Below are positions 1 to 5,959 of a DNA stretch of 5,959 nucleotides, piece by piece. The position numbers and the translations under genes were made by a program. Every line of letters begins with the position of its first letter. The first letter of the stretch is position 1. The notes beneath the pieces were generated by a model. That model did no database searches. It was not told the origin of the DNA and saw only the letters and a list, made by a program, of their open reading frames with translations. The stretch comes from Odoribacteraceae bacterium (GTDB lineage: Bacteria; Bacteroidota; Bacteroidia; Bacteroidales; Marinifilaceae): assembly GCA_031279175.1 (NCBI GenBank), contig JAITJA010000161.1, positions 1 through 5,959 of the forward strand, read 5' to 3'.

Positions 1-1371
1 GCCTCTTACGAGTTCATGGCGGCCCTGACGCTCATCATCGTGGGGAAATACTTCCTCCCCGTGTTCATCAACAAGGGCATCTACACGATCCCCGAGTTTG
101 TCGAGAAACGATTCTCGACGAGCCTGCGGACGATCCTCGCTGTATTCTGGATAGCCCTCTTCATCTTCGTGAACCTGACCTCCGTTCTATTCCTCGGGGC
201 GAAGGCGATCGACATGATCGTTGGTTTCGGAGACGGCGCGTTGATGCTACCGGTAATCATCCTGCTGGCCTTCGTGGCGGCGGCCTACTCCATTTACGGC
301 GGACTGTCGGCGGTGGCGTGGACAGACGTGATACAGGTCGTGCTGCTGATCATTGGTGGCGTGTTAACCACGCTCTTCGCGCTCGACAAGGTCACTGACG
401 GCGGGATCATCGACGGGCTACGGCACGTCTGGGAGCAAGCCCCGGAGAAGTTCAGCATGATCCTCTCGAAAGACAATCCCGAGTTCAGCAACCTCCCCGG
501 CATCGCCGTGCTGATCGGTGGTCTCTGGGTAGCCAACCTCTACTACTGGGGTTTCAACCAGTACATCATCCAGCGCACGCTGGCGGCCAAGTCGCTGCCC
601 GAGGCGCAGAAAGGAATCGTCTTTGCCGGCTTCCTGAAACTGATTATCCCGCTGATCGTCGTGATTCCCGGTATCGTCGCCTACGTGATGTACACGGAAA
701 TCTTCCCCGGCACCGAGGTATTCAACGGAACGGGAGGAGGCGACAAGGCATACCCGTGGTTAATCAGCACGCTCGTGCCTGTCGGGTTAAAGGGATTAGT
801 CGTGGCGGCGCTTTTTGCCGCGATCGTCTCCTCGCTGGCCTCGATGCTCAACTCCACCTCGACGATCTTCACGATGGATATTTTCCGGCACTACGTCGAC
901 AAGAAAGCGTCGCACGGCAAACTGGTCACTGTCGGTCGCGTCACGTCTCTCGTTGCCCTCTTGATCGCGTGCTTGCTGGCCCCCGCGATGCGCAACTTCG
1001 ACCAGATGTTCATCTACATCCAGGAATACACGGGATTGGTAAGCCCGGGAATCCTCGCGATCTTCCTCATGGGACTTTTCTGGAAGAAGACAACGAACCG
1101 CGCCGCGATCATTGGCGCGCTGGTATCGATACCGGTAGCACTTGCCTTGAAGTTACTGCCGATCGAGATGCCATTCATGGACCAGATGATGTACACGTGC
1201 TTAATCACCGTGGCAACGATCGTGCTGGTAAGCTTAAACTCGAGCAAGGGCGCCGACGACGAGAAGGGCATCGTCTTCACGGACGGCATGTTCAAAACGC
1301 CCCGTTCGTTCAACGTATCGGCTTACATTGTTTGTATCTTGCTGGCGGCGATCTACGTGATCTTCTGGTAG
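1..1371 (+). CDS. Sodium/sugar symporter, vSGLT-like (SSS family), 5' end missing
   Basis: Inner-membrane Na+-coupled sugar importer of the solute:sodium symporter family. The frame is open from base 1 (A-S-Y-E-F-M), so the ATG at 16 is internal and the true start lies upstream; about 456 codons are present. From memory of Vibrio parahaemolyticus vSGLT, the fragment begins near its residue 85 and the two are very alike throughout. The SSS signature NLYYWGFNQY starts at base 535. Its Asn (vSGLT N260), gate Tyr (Y263) and Arg (R273) are kept, as is the Lys at 637-639 (K294). The Na2-site Ser-Ser pair is at 829-834. E88 is kept, but the residue matching S91 is Ala. Many hydrophobic segments follow, ending in a final helix that stops at Phe-Trp. 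Galactose or glucose is the likely substrate by homology; family membership is near certain, substrate less so. Transcription ends at the hairpin just downstream. Confidence 0.93.
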   Translation, partial: ASYEFMAALTLIIVGKYFLPVFINKGIYTIPEFVEKRFSTSLRTILAVFWIALFIFVNLTSVLFLGAKAIDMIVGFGDGALMLPVIILLAFVAAAYSIYGGLSAVAWTDVIQVVLLIIGGVLTTLFALDKVTDGGIIDGLRHVWEQAPEKFSMILSKDNPEFSNLPGIAVLIGGLWVANLYYWGFNQYIIQRTLAAKSLPEAQKGIVFAGFLKLIIPLIVVIPGIVAYVMYTEIFPGTEVFNGTGGGDKAYPWLISTLVPVGLKGLVVAALFAAIVSSLASMLNSTSTIFTMDIFRHYVDKKASHGKLVTVGRVTSLVALLIACLLAPAMRNFDQMFIYIQEYTGLVSPGILAIFLMGLFWKKTTNRAAIIGALVSIPVALALKLLPIEMPFMDQMMYTCLITVATIVLVSLNSSKGADDEKGIVFTDGMFKTPRSFNVSAYIVCILLAAIYVIFW

Positions 1372-1377
1372 CCGCGC

Positions 1378-1392
1378 CCGGTTCAAAACCGG
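1378..1392 (+). repeat. Small hairpin after the symporter stop
   Basis: CCGGTT and AACCGG form a perfect 6-bp stem around a 3-base loop, starting seven bases after the symporter stop codon and five bases before the terminator stem. No T run follows it, so it is not a terminator itself. It could stabilise the 3' end of the symporter mRNA. The pairing is seen; the function is inferred. Confidence 0.4.
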
Positions 1393-1396
1393 CAAG

Positions 1397-1429
1397 GAGG
1401 GTGTATCGAGAGGTACACCCTCTTTTTTT
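1397..1429 (+). terminator. Rho-independent terminator of the symporter transcript
   Basis: GAGGGTGTA (1397-1405) pairs perfectly with TACACCCTC (1414-1422) around an 8-base loop, giving a 9-bp stem. Seven T residues (1423-1429) follow directly. The stem can extend outwards by pairing the A/G residues 1394-1396 with the first Ts. It lies 25 bases after the symporter stop and separates that gene from the phosphoesterase operon. Confidence 0.9.
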
Positions 1430-1544
1430 ACCCGGGACACTATAATAGTAGACATACCGGCGCGTCGTATCCGGAATGTATTTATTTAGTTGTCGTTTTG
1501 TAATACCCCGGGGTGAATTTCGCGGGAGTAAAATAAAGAATCAC
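1430..1544 (+). promoter_or_regulatory. AT-rich leader, probable promoter region of the phosphoesterase/glycosyltransferase operon
   Basis: Because a terminator precedes it, the operon starting at 1545 needs its own promoter, and this stretch is the only room for one. It contains AT-rich islands in GC-rich surroundings: TATAATAG at 1441-1448, TATTTATTTAG around 1479-1489, and TTTTG ending at 1500. None forms a convincing Bacteroidetes pair (TTTG, about 20 bases, then TAnnTTTG) or a sigma-70 pair with a good -35 box. There is a 10-bp palindrome ACCCCGGGGT at 1505-1514. Upstream of the ATG at 1545 is an A-rich stretch without a clear Shine-Dalgarno sequence, usual for Bacteroidetes. The promoter is inferred from position. 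Confidence 0.35.
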
Positions 1545-2342
1545 ATGAAGAGGAATTATTATTCTACGGTTGTTATCTCCGACGTTCATCTCGGGACATC
1601 CTTCTCGAAGACGGAAGAGGTAGCGAACTTCTTAAAGTCGGTCGATTGCAAGCGACTTATCCTGAACGGGGACATCATCGACGGCTGGCACTTGAGAAAC
1701 AAGTCGCACAAGGTTTGGAAGGGGCGGCACTTGCTCTTCTTCCGCGTCATCATGAAGATGATGGAGAACCACGGCACGGAGGTGATCTACGTCCGCGGGA
1801 ATCACGATGATTTCCTGGACGCGTTAGCGCCCGTCGCGTTTTACAACCTGAGGATCGTGAAAGACTTCATACACGCGAGCCACGGGAAACGGTATTACGT
1901 GACGCACGGGGACGTGTTCGACAGCATCACCTCGCGCGTGCGTTGGCTCTCGAGGCTGGGCGACGCGGGCTACACGCTGCTACTGCACCTGAACAAGTAT
2001 TACAACCGCTACAGGAACATGCGCGGGAAACCCTATTACTCTTTCTCGCGGGCGGTCAAGGACAAAGTCAAGTCGGCGGTTTCTTACATCTCCGACTTCG
2101 AGGAGTCGTTAGCGAGCCTGGCGCGGGCGAGACAATGCCAGGGGGTGATCTGCGGGCACATTCACCGGCCGGAGGACAAGTACTACGGGGCGGTGCGCTA
2201 CCTGAACTCGGGCGACTGGGTGGAATCGCTATCGGCACTGGTGGAGGACGAGGCCGGGGAGTGGAAAATAGTATATTACGACCGCGGCGCGACCGCGCGG
2301 CAAGAGGAGGAGGTAGAAATTTGTTGCCCGGCGGCGGTATGA
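1545..2342 (+). CDS. LpxH-like calcineurin-type metallophosphoesterase (UDP-2,3-diacylglucosamine diphosphatase-like)
   Basis: 265-residue cytoplasmic or membrane-associated phosphoesterase of the COG2908 type. The two-metal site is complete: D13-x-H15 (ISDVHLG), G42-D43 with D46 and W48, G85-N86-H87-D88, H121 in THGD, and G204-H205-I206-H207. A conserved-looking NSGDWVES block is at 221-228. Between 131 and 185 lies a basic and aromatic helical insert, as expected of the LpxH lipid-binding cap. Classical LpxH has GNRD at the third motif where this has GNHD, so lipid A precursor cleavage is not assured; another nucleotide-linked or lipid pyrophosphate is possible. I chose the ATG at 1545 because homology begins there; an in-frame ATG at 1476 would add 23 unlikely residues within the leader. 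The stop overlaps the next start (ATGA), so the two genes are probably translationally coupled. Confidence 0.9.
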   Translation: MKRNYYSTVVISDVHLGTSFSKTEEVANFLKSVDCKRLILNGDIIDGWHLRNKSHKVWKGRHLLFFRVIMKMMENHGTEVIYVRGNHDDFLDALAPVAFYNLRIVKDFIHASHGKRYYVTHGDVFDSITSRVRWLSRLGDAGYTLLLHLNKYYNRYRNMRGKPYYSFSRAVKDKVKSAVSYISDFEESLASLARARQCQGVICGHIHRPEDKYYGAVRYLNSGDWVESLSALVEDEAGEWKIVYYDRGATARQEEEVEICCPAAV

Positions 2343-3415
2343 AGTTTCTTTTCGTGGTACAGGGAGAGGGCAGGGGCCACCTGACGCAGGCGATCGCGAC
2401 GAGCGAGACGCTAAGGAGGGAGGGACACGAGATAACGGGCGTGCTGGTAGGGAAACGGCGGGGGGCGACGCTGCCAACATTCTTCGCGGAACGCGTGGGC
2501 GCTCCCGTGGAGACCTTCGACAGCGTCTATTTCCTCTACTCGCGGGGGAGCAAGCGCGCGTTATTTGCCCGGACGATTGCTTTTCACGCGGCGCGGTGGC
2601 CGGCATACGCGCGGAGCGTGTGGTTTCTCCGTCGACGGCTGGCGGGGTGCGGCGCGGACGCGGTGATCAACTTCTACGAGATACTCGCGGGGGTGACGTA
2701 CGCGTTATTTCGTCCCCGGCTGCCTTGCATTTGCATGGCGCACCAGTATCTTTTTCTTCATCCCGCGTTCGTCTTTCCCCCGCGCGCGAACCGGTTAGAG
2801 ACCCGGGCACTTCTCTTGTTCACGCGGTTGACGGCGGCGCGTGCCGTTCGTTTGCTGGCGCTTTCTTTCGTGGAGATGGCCGGTAGCGGGAGGATACGCG
2901 TCATTCCTCCTCGCGTCCGGCAGGAGATTCGGCAGCTAACGACCAGCGACGGGGGGTACGTGCTCGGCTACCTGTTAGACGCGGGATTCGCGGGGCAGGT
3001 GATGGAGTGGCACGAGCGTTTCCCGGGCCTCCCGTTACGTTTTTTCTGGAACAAGGAAGGCGCGGCGGCGGTGACGCGCGTGGATGACAACCTGGTATTT
3101 TACCAGTTGAATGACGTTGCCTTCCTGGAGCAGATGGCGGGTTGCATGGCGTATGCTTCTACTGGTGGGTTTGAATCCATTTGCGAGGCGATGTTTCTCG
3201 GGAAACCCGTGATGATGGTCCCGGCGCATGTCGAGCAAGAGTGCAACGCGTTCGACGCGACGCGTGCCGGGGCCGGTATTGTTGCCCCTTCTTTTGATCT
3301 TTCCGTTCTCCTGGATTATCTTCCTTGTCACCTCCCCGCGGCCGCTTTCGTTCCCTGGGCGAATCGTTCCGACGACCTCCTGCTGGAGGGACTCGCGGTG
3401 CTGGAGCGGGAATAA
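2339..3415 (+). CDS. GT-B glycosyltransferase, MurG/GT28- or MJ1255-like
   Basis: 358-residue glycosyltransferase with two Rossmann-like halves. The N-terminal half opens with MKFLFVVQGEGRGHLTQA, a beta strand followed by the Gly-rich G-x-G-H loop (G11, G13, H14) of GT28/GT1-type enzymes. The C-terminal half has the donor-nucleotide block: STGGF (274-278), E283, LGKP (287-290), P295, then Q300 and N303. This matches the G-x-x-T/E-x-x-E-A-x-x-x-G-x-P ... Q-x-x-N-A pattern of MurG and related enzymes. Residues 80-100 and 150-175 are basic and hydrophobic and could touch the membrane surface. No signal peptide or clear transmembrane helix is seen. The ATG overlaps the phosphoesterase stop by four bases; a purine-rich GAGGAGGAGG at 2304-2313 is too far upstream for a normal ribosome site. 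By context it probably acts on a lipid or envelope precursor; donor and acceptor are unknown. Pfam Glyco_trans_1_3 is my best guess at family. Confidence 0.85.
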   Translation: MKFLFVVQGEGRGHLTQAIATSETLRREGHEITGVLVGKRRGATLPTFFAERVGAPVETFDSVYFLYSRGSKRALFARTIAFHAARWPAYARSVWFLRRRLAGCGADAVINFYEILAGVTYALFRPRLPCICMAHQYLFLHPAFVFPPRANRLETRALLLFTRLTAARAVRLLALSFVEMAGSGRIRVIPPRVRQEIRQLTTSDGGYVLGYLLDAGFAGQVMEWHERFPGLPLRFFWNKEGAAAVTRVDDNLVFYQLNDVAFLEQMAGCMAYASTGGFESICEAMFLGKPVMMVPAHVEQECNAFDATRAGAGIVAPSFDLSVLLDYLPCHLPAAAFVPWANRSDDLLLEGLAVLERE

Positions 3416-3419
3416 CGGG

Positions 3420-3458
3420 AACGCCCCCCTTTCGACTTGCAACGGGAAGGGGGGCGTT
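3420..3458. terminator. Hairpin between convergent genes, probable bidirectional terminator
   Basis: AACGCCCCCCTT (3420-3431) pairs perfectly with AAGGGGGGCGTT (3447-3458), a 12-bp stem with six consecutive G:C pairs. A T:G pair and a C:G pair can extend it inwards. It begins five bases after the glycosyltransferase stop (3413-3415) and ends five bases before the GH2 stop codon (3463-3465, - strand). The stem-end TT is followed by AATATTAC on the + strand and by a mixed sequence on the - strand, so the T tract is weak both ways. Its position favours shared termination. Confidence 0.65.
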
Positions 3459-3462
3459 AATA

Positions 3463-5535
3463 TTACTTGCTTTCGTTGTCGCGCGTTCGCGTGAAAGTCC
3501 ATTCGACCTGATCCTCGCGGCGCGTGTTTTCGTTTGCCGCGGTAGCGGTGATAACATTCAACCCCTCTTCGAGGACGACATTATCGAGGACATAATGCAC
3601 GGGCGTTAATCCCTCGCGCGCCTCCTGCAGGGGCTTTCCGTTAAGGAACAATTTAGGCTTTCCGATATTCGAGTAGACGGTGATCGAGGTCACTTGTTGC
3701 TCTCGTTCCTTGAAGCGGCGTCGCGTGATATAGAGCACCGGTTCGGCGCTCCAGTTCGCTTTATACCAGTAGAAGGCATCCTTTTTCACCTGCCTGTCAA
3801 AAGTCACCAATCCCTTCATGTTGCGCGCCTCCACGCCACCTCTTGCCCACGCGGGGACGGCGAAGTCGAACATGTTCCACAGGTAAGAGGCGATAATATA
3901 GGGATGTCGCGAGATAATGCTCCACTGGTACTCGTGGGTAGCCGTTTGGAACGTCTCCGGGTAGAAAGGCTTCGTCCAGTCGAGCGACTCGCTGGTCTTT
4001 TCTGCCTGGTGGAGGATATTCGCGTCCGCCCCGTACTCGGTAAGCATGAATTTCACGTCCGGGAACTGCCGTTCGAGCTCCTCGATCCAGGGTTTAATAT
4101 CGGTAATCTTCTTCTCGTACCACCCGAAGTAGCGATTCATCCCCTGGATATCCGCGTTCCCGTTGACGGGATGCGTCATGTGTCCGTACCCGTTGACGGC
4201 GGCGGTATACCTTCCCGGGTCCTCGCTCTTGGCCTCGTCGTGCAGTTCGCGGGTAAGTGCCGCGGTATAGGCGTGCGGCTTATACACCTCGTTATGCAGT
4301 CCCCAGACATAGATTGACGGGTGATTAAAATTCTGCCGGATCAACTCCCGCAATTGTTCCTTGGCATTCTCCCGTTCCTCCCCGGTCACGCGGTTCACGA
4401 ACGGGATTTCGGCCCAGACGATCAGCCCGAGGGTATCGCAACGGGAGTAGACATACCCGGCCTGCTGGTAATGGGCGAGGCGGACGGTCGTTGCCCCGAT
4501 CTCCATGATCATATCCAGGTCCGCGTCGTGTTGTTCCTCGCGCAAGGCGCTACCGAGTTCCCACCAATCCTGGTGTCGGGTGACGCCATACATCGGGTAC
4601 CGTTTCCCGTTCAGGAAAAAGCCTTCTCCGGCGCGCGCCTCGTAGTGGCGGATACCGAGGGGCTGCGCGACCTCGTCGAGCAACTCGTTACCGGCCTTCA
4701 CGCGAACGGTAACTTCATGCAGGTAGGGATCGACGCGACCGTTCCACAGGTGAGGATTCCGCACGCGGAGGCGTTGCACGCGTTCTTGCATCCCGCCTGG
4801 CGAGAGGGTAATTGCCTCCTCGCGTCGCGCGACGATCTTCCCGCGCGCGTCGCGGATTATCGTCTCCAGCGCGACGGCCCGGTTACTTGTTTCCCCGTTC
4901 TCGAGTTTAATTTTCACGGCGATATCCGCTTGTTTCCGCGAGACATTCTCTTGCGAGATATAGACGCCCGGGGCGGCGTGGTCGGTCACCGCGACATGCA
5001 CGGGGTCCGTGACGACGAGCCACGCGGGACGGTACATTCCCCCGTACACGCCGAACAACTCGTGGTTTACCGGGATAACATCGGGGCGCGCGGTATTATC
5101 GACGCGGAGCAACAGCTCGTTATCCTTGCCGTACGCGACGATCCCGGAGAGATCAAGGGCAAACGCGGAGTATCCTCCCCGGTGGTTACCGGCGAGCTCG
5201 CCGTTCACGCGCAGTTCGGCGACCTGCCCTACTCCCTCGAACCGGAGGAAGATGGCTTTCCCTCGCCATGCTTCTTCGACGCGGAACGTTTTCTTGTAAT
5301 AGGCCTCTCCCGCGTAATAGGCGTTATGTTGCAACTGCATGTCGCGCGCGTTCCACGTGTGCGGGATCGTCACTTCCTCCCATCCTTGTTGCAAGAACGC
5401 GGGAGATTTCGTTTCATTTACCGCGAAGGGGCCGCGTTTAAACTGCCACCCGTTATTAAACGGGAGAGTCAATCGTTCGCCCGCTGCCGTCCCGCACCAG
5501 AGGGAGAGAAATAAAAGGAATACTTGTCTTTTCAT
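3463..5535 (-). CDS. Secreted GH2 glycoside hydrolase (beta-galactosidase or beta-glucuronidase)
   Basis: 690-residue exo-glycosidase of family GH2. The start at 5535 gives a signal peptide: MKR, a hydrophobic core (5-13), then a likely SPase I site after A18 or G19. Cys14 follows Trp and is no lipobox. Domains in order: jelly-roll sugar-binding domain (about 22-180), Ig-like GH2 domain (about 185-295), TIM barrel (about 300-595) and a C-terminal Ig-like domain (about 600-685). Catalytic residues are visible: acid/base E416 in WGLHNE and nucleophile E500 in LTEYG. R352 and H355 (RLAHYQ), W553 and D557 (LWNMFDF) are typical GH2 positions. N572-M573-K574-G575 resembles the N-x-K motif of beta-glucuronidases, so specificity is open. 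It lies 13 bases after the KdgK-like kinase stop, in one operon. Leucine codons TTA/CTA are almost absent, unlike the left-hand genes. GH2 membership is firm; substrate is not. Confidence 0.93.
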   Translation of the reverse strand: MKRQVFLLFLSLWCGTAAGERLTLPFNNGWQFKRGPFAVNETKSPAFLQQGWEEVTIPHTWNARDMQLQHNAYYAGEAYYKKTFRVEEAWRGKAIFLRFEGVGQVAELRVNGELAGNHRGGYSAFALDLSGIVAYGKDNELLLRVDNTARPDVIPVNHELFGVYGGMYRPAWLVVTDPVHVAVTDHAAPGVYISQENVSRKQADIAVKIKLENGETSNRAVALETIIRDARGKIVARREEAITLSPGGMQERVQRLRVRNPHLWNGRVDPYLHEVTVRVKAGNELLDEVAQPLGIRHYEARAGEGFFLNGKRYPMYGVTRHQDWWELGSALREEQHDADLDMIMEIGATTVRLAHYQQAGYVYSRCDTLGLIVWAEIPFVNRVTGEERENAKEQLRELIRQNFNHPSIYVWGLHNEVYKPHAYTAALTRELHDEAKSEDPGRYTAAVNGYGHMTHPVNGNADIQGMNRYFGWYEKKITDIKPWIEELERQFPDVKFMLTEYGADANILHQAEKTSESLDWTKPFYPETFQTATHEYQWSIISRHPYIIASYLWNMFDFAVPAWARGGVEARNMKGLVTFDRQVKKDAFYWYKANWSAEPVLYITRRRFKEREQQVTSITVYSNIGKPKLFLNGKPLQEAREGLTPVHYVLDNVVLEEGLNVITATAANENTRREDQVEWTFTRTRDNESK

Positions 5536-5548
5536 GTTATTATCGTGT

Positions 5549-5959
5549 TTACCGGGAGACGCGTCCGGACGCGTCACCCTTCATGAGTTTCTTTACTTCG
5601 TCGACGGTCGCGAGATTAAAGTCCCCGTGGATCGTGTGTTTCAGGCAGGAGGCGGCGACGGCGAACTCCAGGGCCTCGCGATCGTCCCCGTTACAGGTCA
5701 GCAGCCCGTAAATCAGCCCGCCCATGAAAGCGTCCCCGCCGCCGACGCGATCGACGATATGCGTGATATCATATCGCGCGGACTCGTGCATCTGTTTCCC
5801 GTCGTGGAGCACCCCTCCCCACGTGTTATGGTTGGCGTTAATGGAGCCGCGCAGCGTGATAATGATCTTCTTCGCGACGGGGAAGCGTTCGAACAGGCGG
5901 CGGCACACCGGGTCGAAGGCGCTCGCCGGGATCCTCCCCCCGGTAGTGGTAACGTCGAA
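5549..5959 (-). CDS. kdgK: PfkB-family sugar kinase, probable 2-keto-3-deoxygluconate kinase, N-terminal part missing
   Basis: C-terminal 136 codons of a ribokinase/PfkB-family kinase; the frame runs open off the right edge, so a valine GTG codon at 5906-5908 is internal. KdgK phosphorylates 2-keto-3-deoxygluconate with ATP to KDPG in uronate catabolism in the cytoplasm. The PfkB signature is DRVGGGDAF, with the catalytic base Asp at 5732-5734 and the Gly-rich anion hole before it. The fragment also carries TLRGS (ATP-site strand and turn), AVAASCLKHT and the C-terminal GDASGRVSR, which I recall as typical of Bacteroides KdgK proteins. About 60 percent of a normal 340-residue protein lies outside the window. 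The TAA stop is 13 bases before the GH2 start, so the kinase is the upstream gene of the operon. PfkB family is certain; the KDG substrate is inferred from resemblance. Confidence 0.87.
   Translation of the reverse strand, partial: FDVTTTGGRIPASAFDPVCRRLFERFPVAKKIIITLRGSINANHNTWGGVLHDGKQMHESARYDITHIVDRVGGGDAFMGGLIYGLLTCNGDDREALEFAVAASCLKHTIHGDFNLATVDEVKKLMKGDASGRVSR

Noticed and set aside
756..1445. 229-codon + strand frame overlapping the symporter
   Set aside because: It is a shadow of the symporter gene in another frame, rich in Arg and His, and it runs through the terminator.
1441..1446. TATAAT as a sigma-70 -10 box
   Set aside because: No TTGACA-like -35 box exists at 16-18 bases upstream, where the terminator T run lies, and Bacteroidetes use a different consensus. 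It is kept only as part of a low-confidence promoter region.
1476..1544. Upstream in-frame ATG extending the phosphoesterase by 23 residues
   Set aside because: The extension lies in the AT-rich leader and shows no family similarity; the typical start is just before the first beta strand at 1545.
1943..2338. Upstream extension of the glycosyltransferase frame through the phosphoesterase gene
   Set aside because: The Gly-rich GT-B start motif follows the ATG at 2339, and the upstream part is out-of-frame phosphoesterase sequence.
3694..5514. Long open + strand frame (two stretches of 207 and 397 codons, broken by one TGA at 4315) antisense to the GH2 gene
   Set aside because: It is in exact codon register with the GH2 gene, so its openness only reflects the near absence of TTA, CTA and TCA codons in that gene. 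The translation resembles no protein I know, and the GH2 reading has catalytic motifs and a signal peptide.
5558..5575. Perfect 18-base palindrome GACGCGTCCGGACGCGTC
   Set aside because: It encodes D-A-S-G-R-V of the conserved kinase C terminus, where GC-rich codon choice can make it by chance; no T run or other site lies beside it.
5536..5577. Upstream start for the GH2 gene at 5577, overlapping the kinase
   Set aside because: It would put 14 polar residues in front of a clear signal peptide that begins at MKR (5535).

Overview
The window looks like a chromosomal piece of a GC-rich member of the Bacteroidetes, probably Bacteroidales. Three things point there. The truncated PfkB kinase has the GGGDAF and GDASGRV endings I associate with Bacteroides-type 2-keto-3-deoxygluconate kinases. 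The GH2 glycosidase is of the secreted RLAHYQ type common in Bacteroidales. The gene starts lack Shine-Dalgarno sequences. I cannot name a genus. No rRNA, tRNA, CRISPR array, insertion sequence or phage gene is visible.

Layout, left to right. (1) Positions 1-1371, + strand: the C-terminal five sixths or so of a sodium/sugar symporter very like Vibrio vSGLT. It ends in a strong intrinsic terminator at about 1397-1429. (2) A 173-base intergenic region holds that terminator and an AT-rich leader. (3) Positions 1545-3415, + strand: a two-gene operon, with an LpxH-like metallophosphoesterase and a GT-B glycosyltransferase joined by an ATGA stop/start overlap. Together they look like a cell-envelope glycolipid or saccharide module. 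(4) A 12-bp GC-rich hairpin at 3420-3458 lies between the convergent genes. (5) Positions 5959-3463, - strand: a second operon read leftwards, with the C-terminal part of a KdgK-like kinase followed 13 bases later by a secreted GH2 glycosidase.

How they may work together. The GH2 enzyme would release a terminal sugar from a glycan or glycoside in the periplasm. The kinase upstream of it belongs to uronate catabolism (KDG to KDPG). That pairing, plus an N-x-K-G motif in the GH2, makes beta-glucuronidase activity a serious alternative to the default beta-galactosidase label. The symporter on the other side, by contrast, keeps galactose-site residues of vSGLT, which fits release of galactose or glucose. 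The sequence alone does not settle this. The envelope pair in the middle is probably unrelated to sugar scavenging. I did not find a clearly novel system; the most checkable open questions are the GH2 specificity and the substrates of the phosphoesterase/glycosyltransferase pair.
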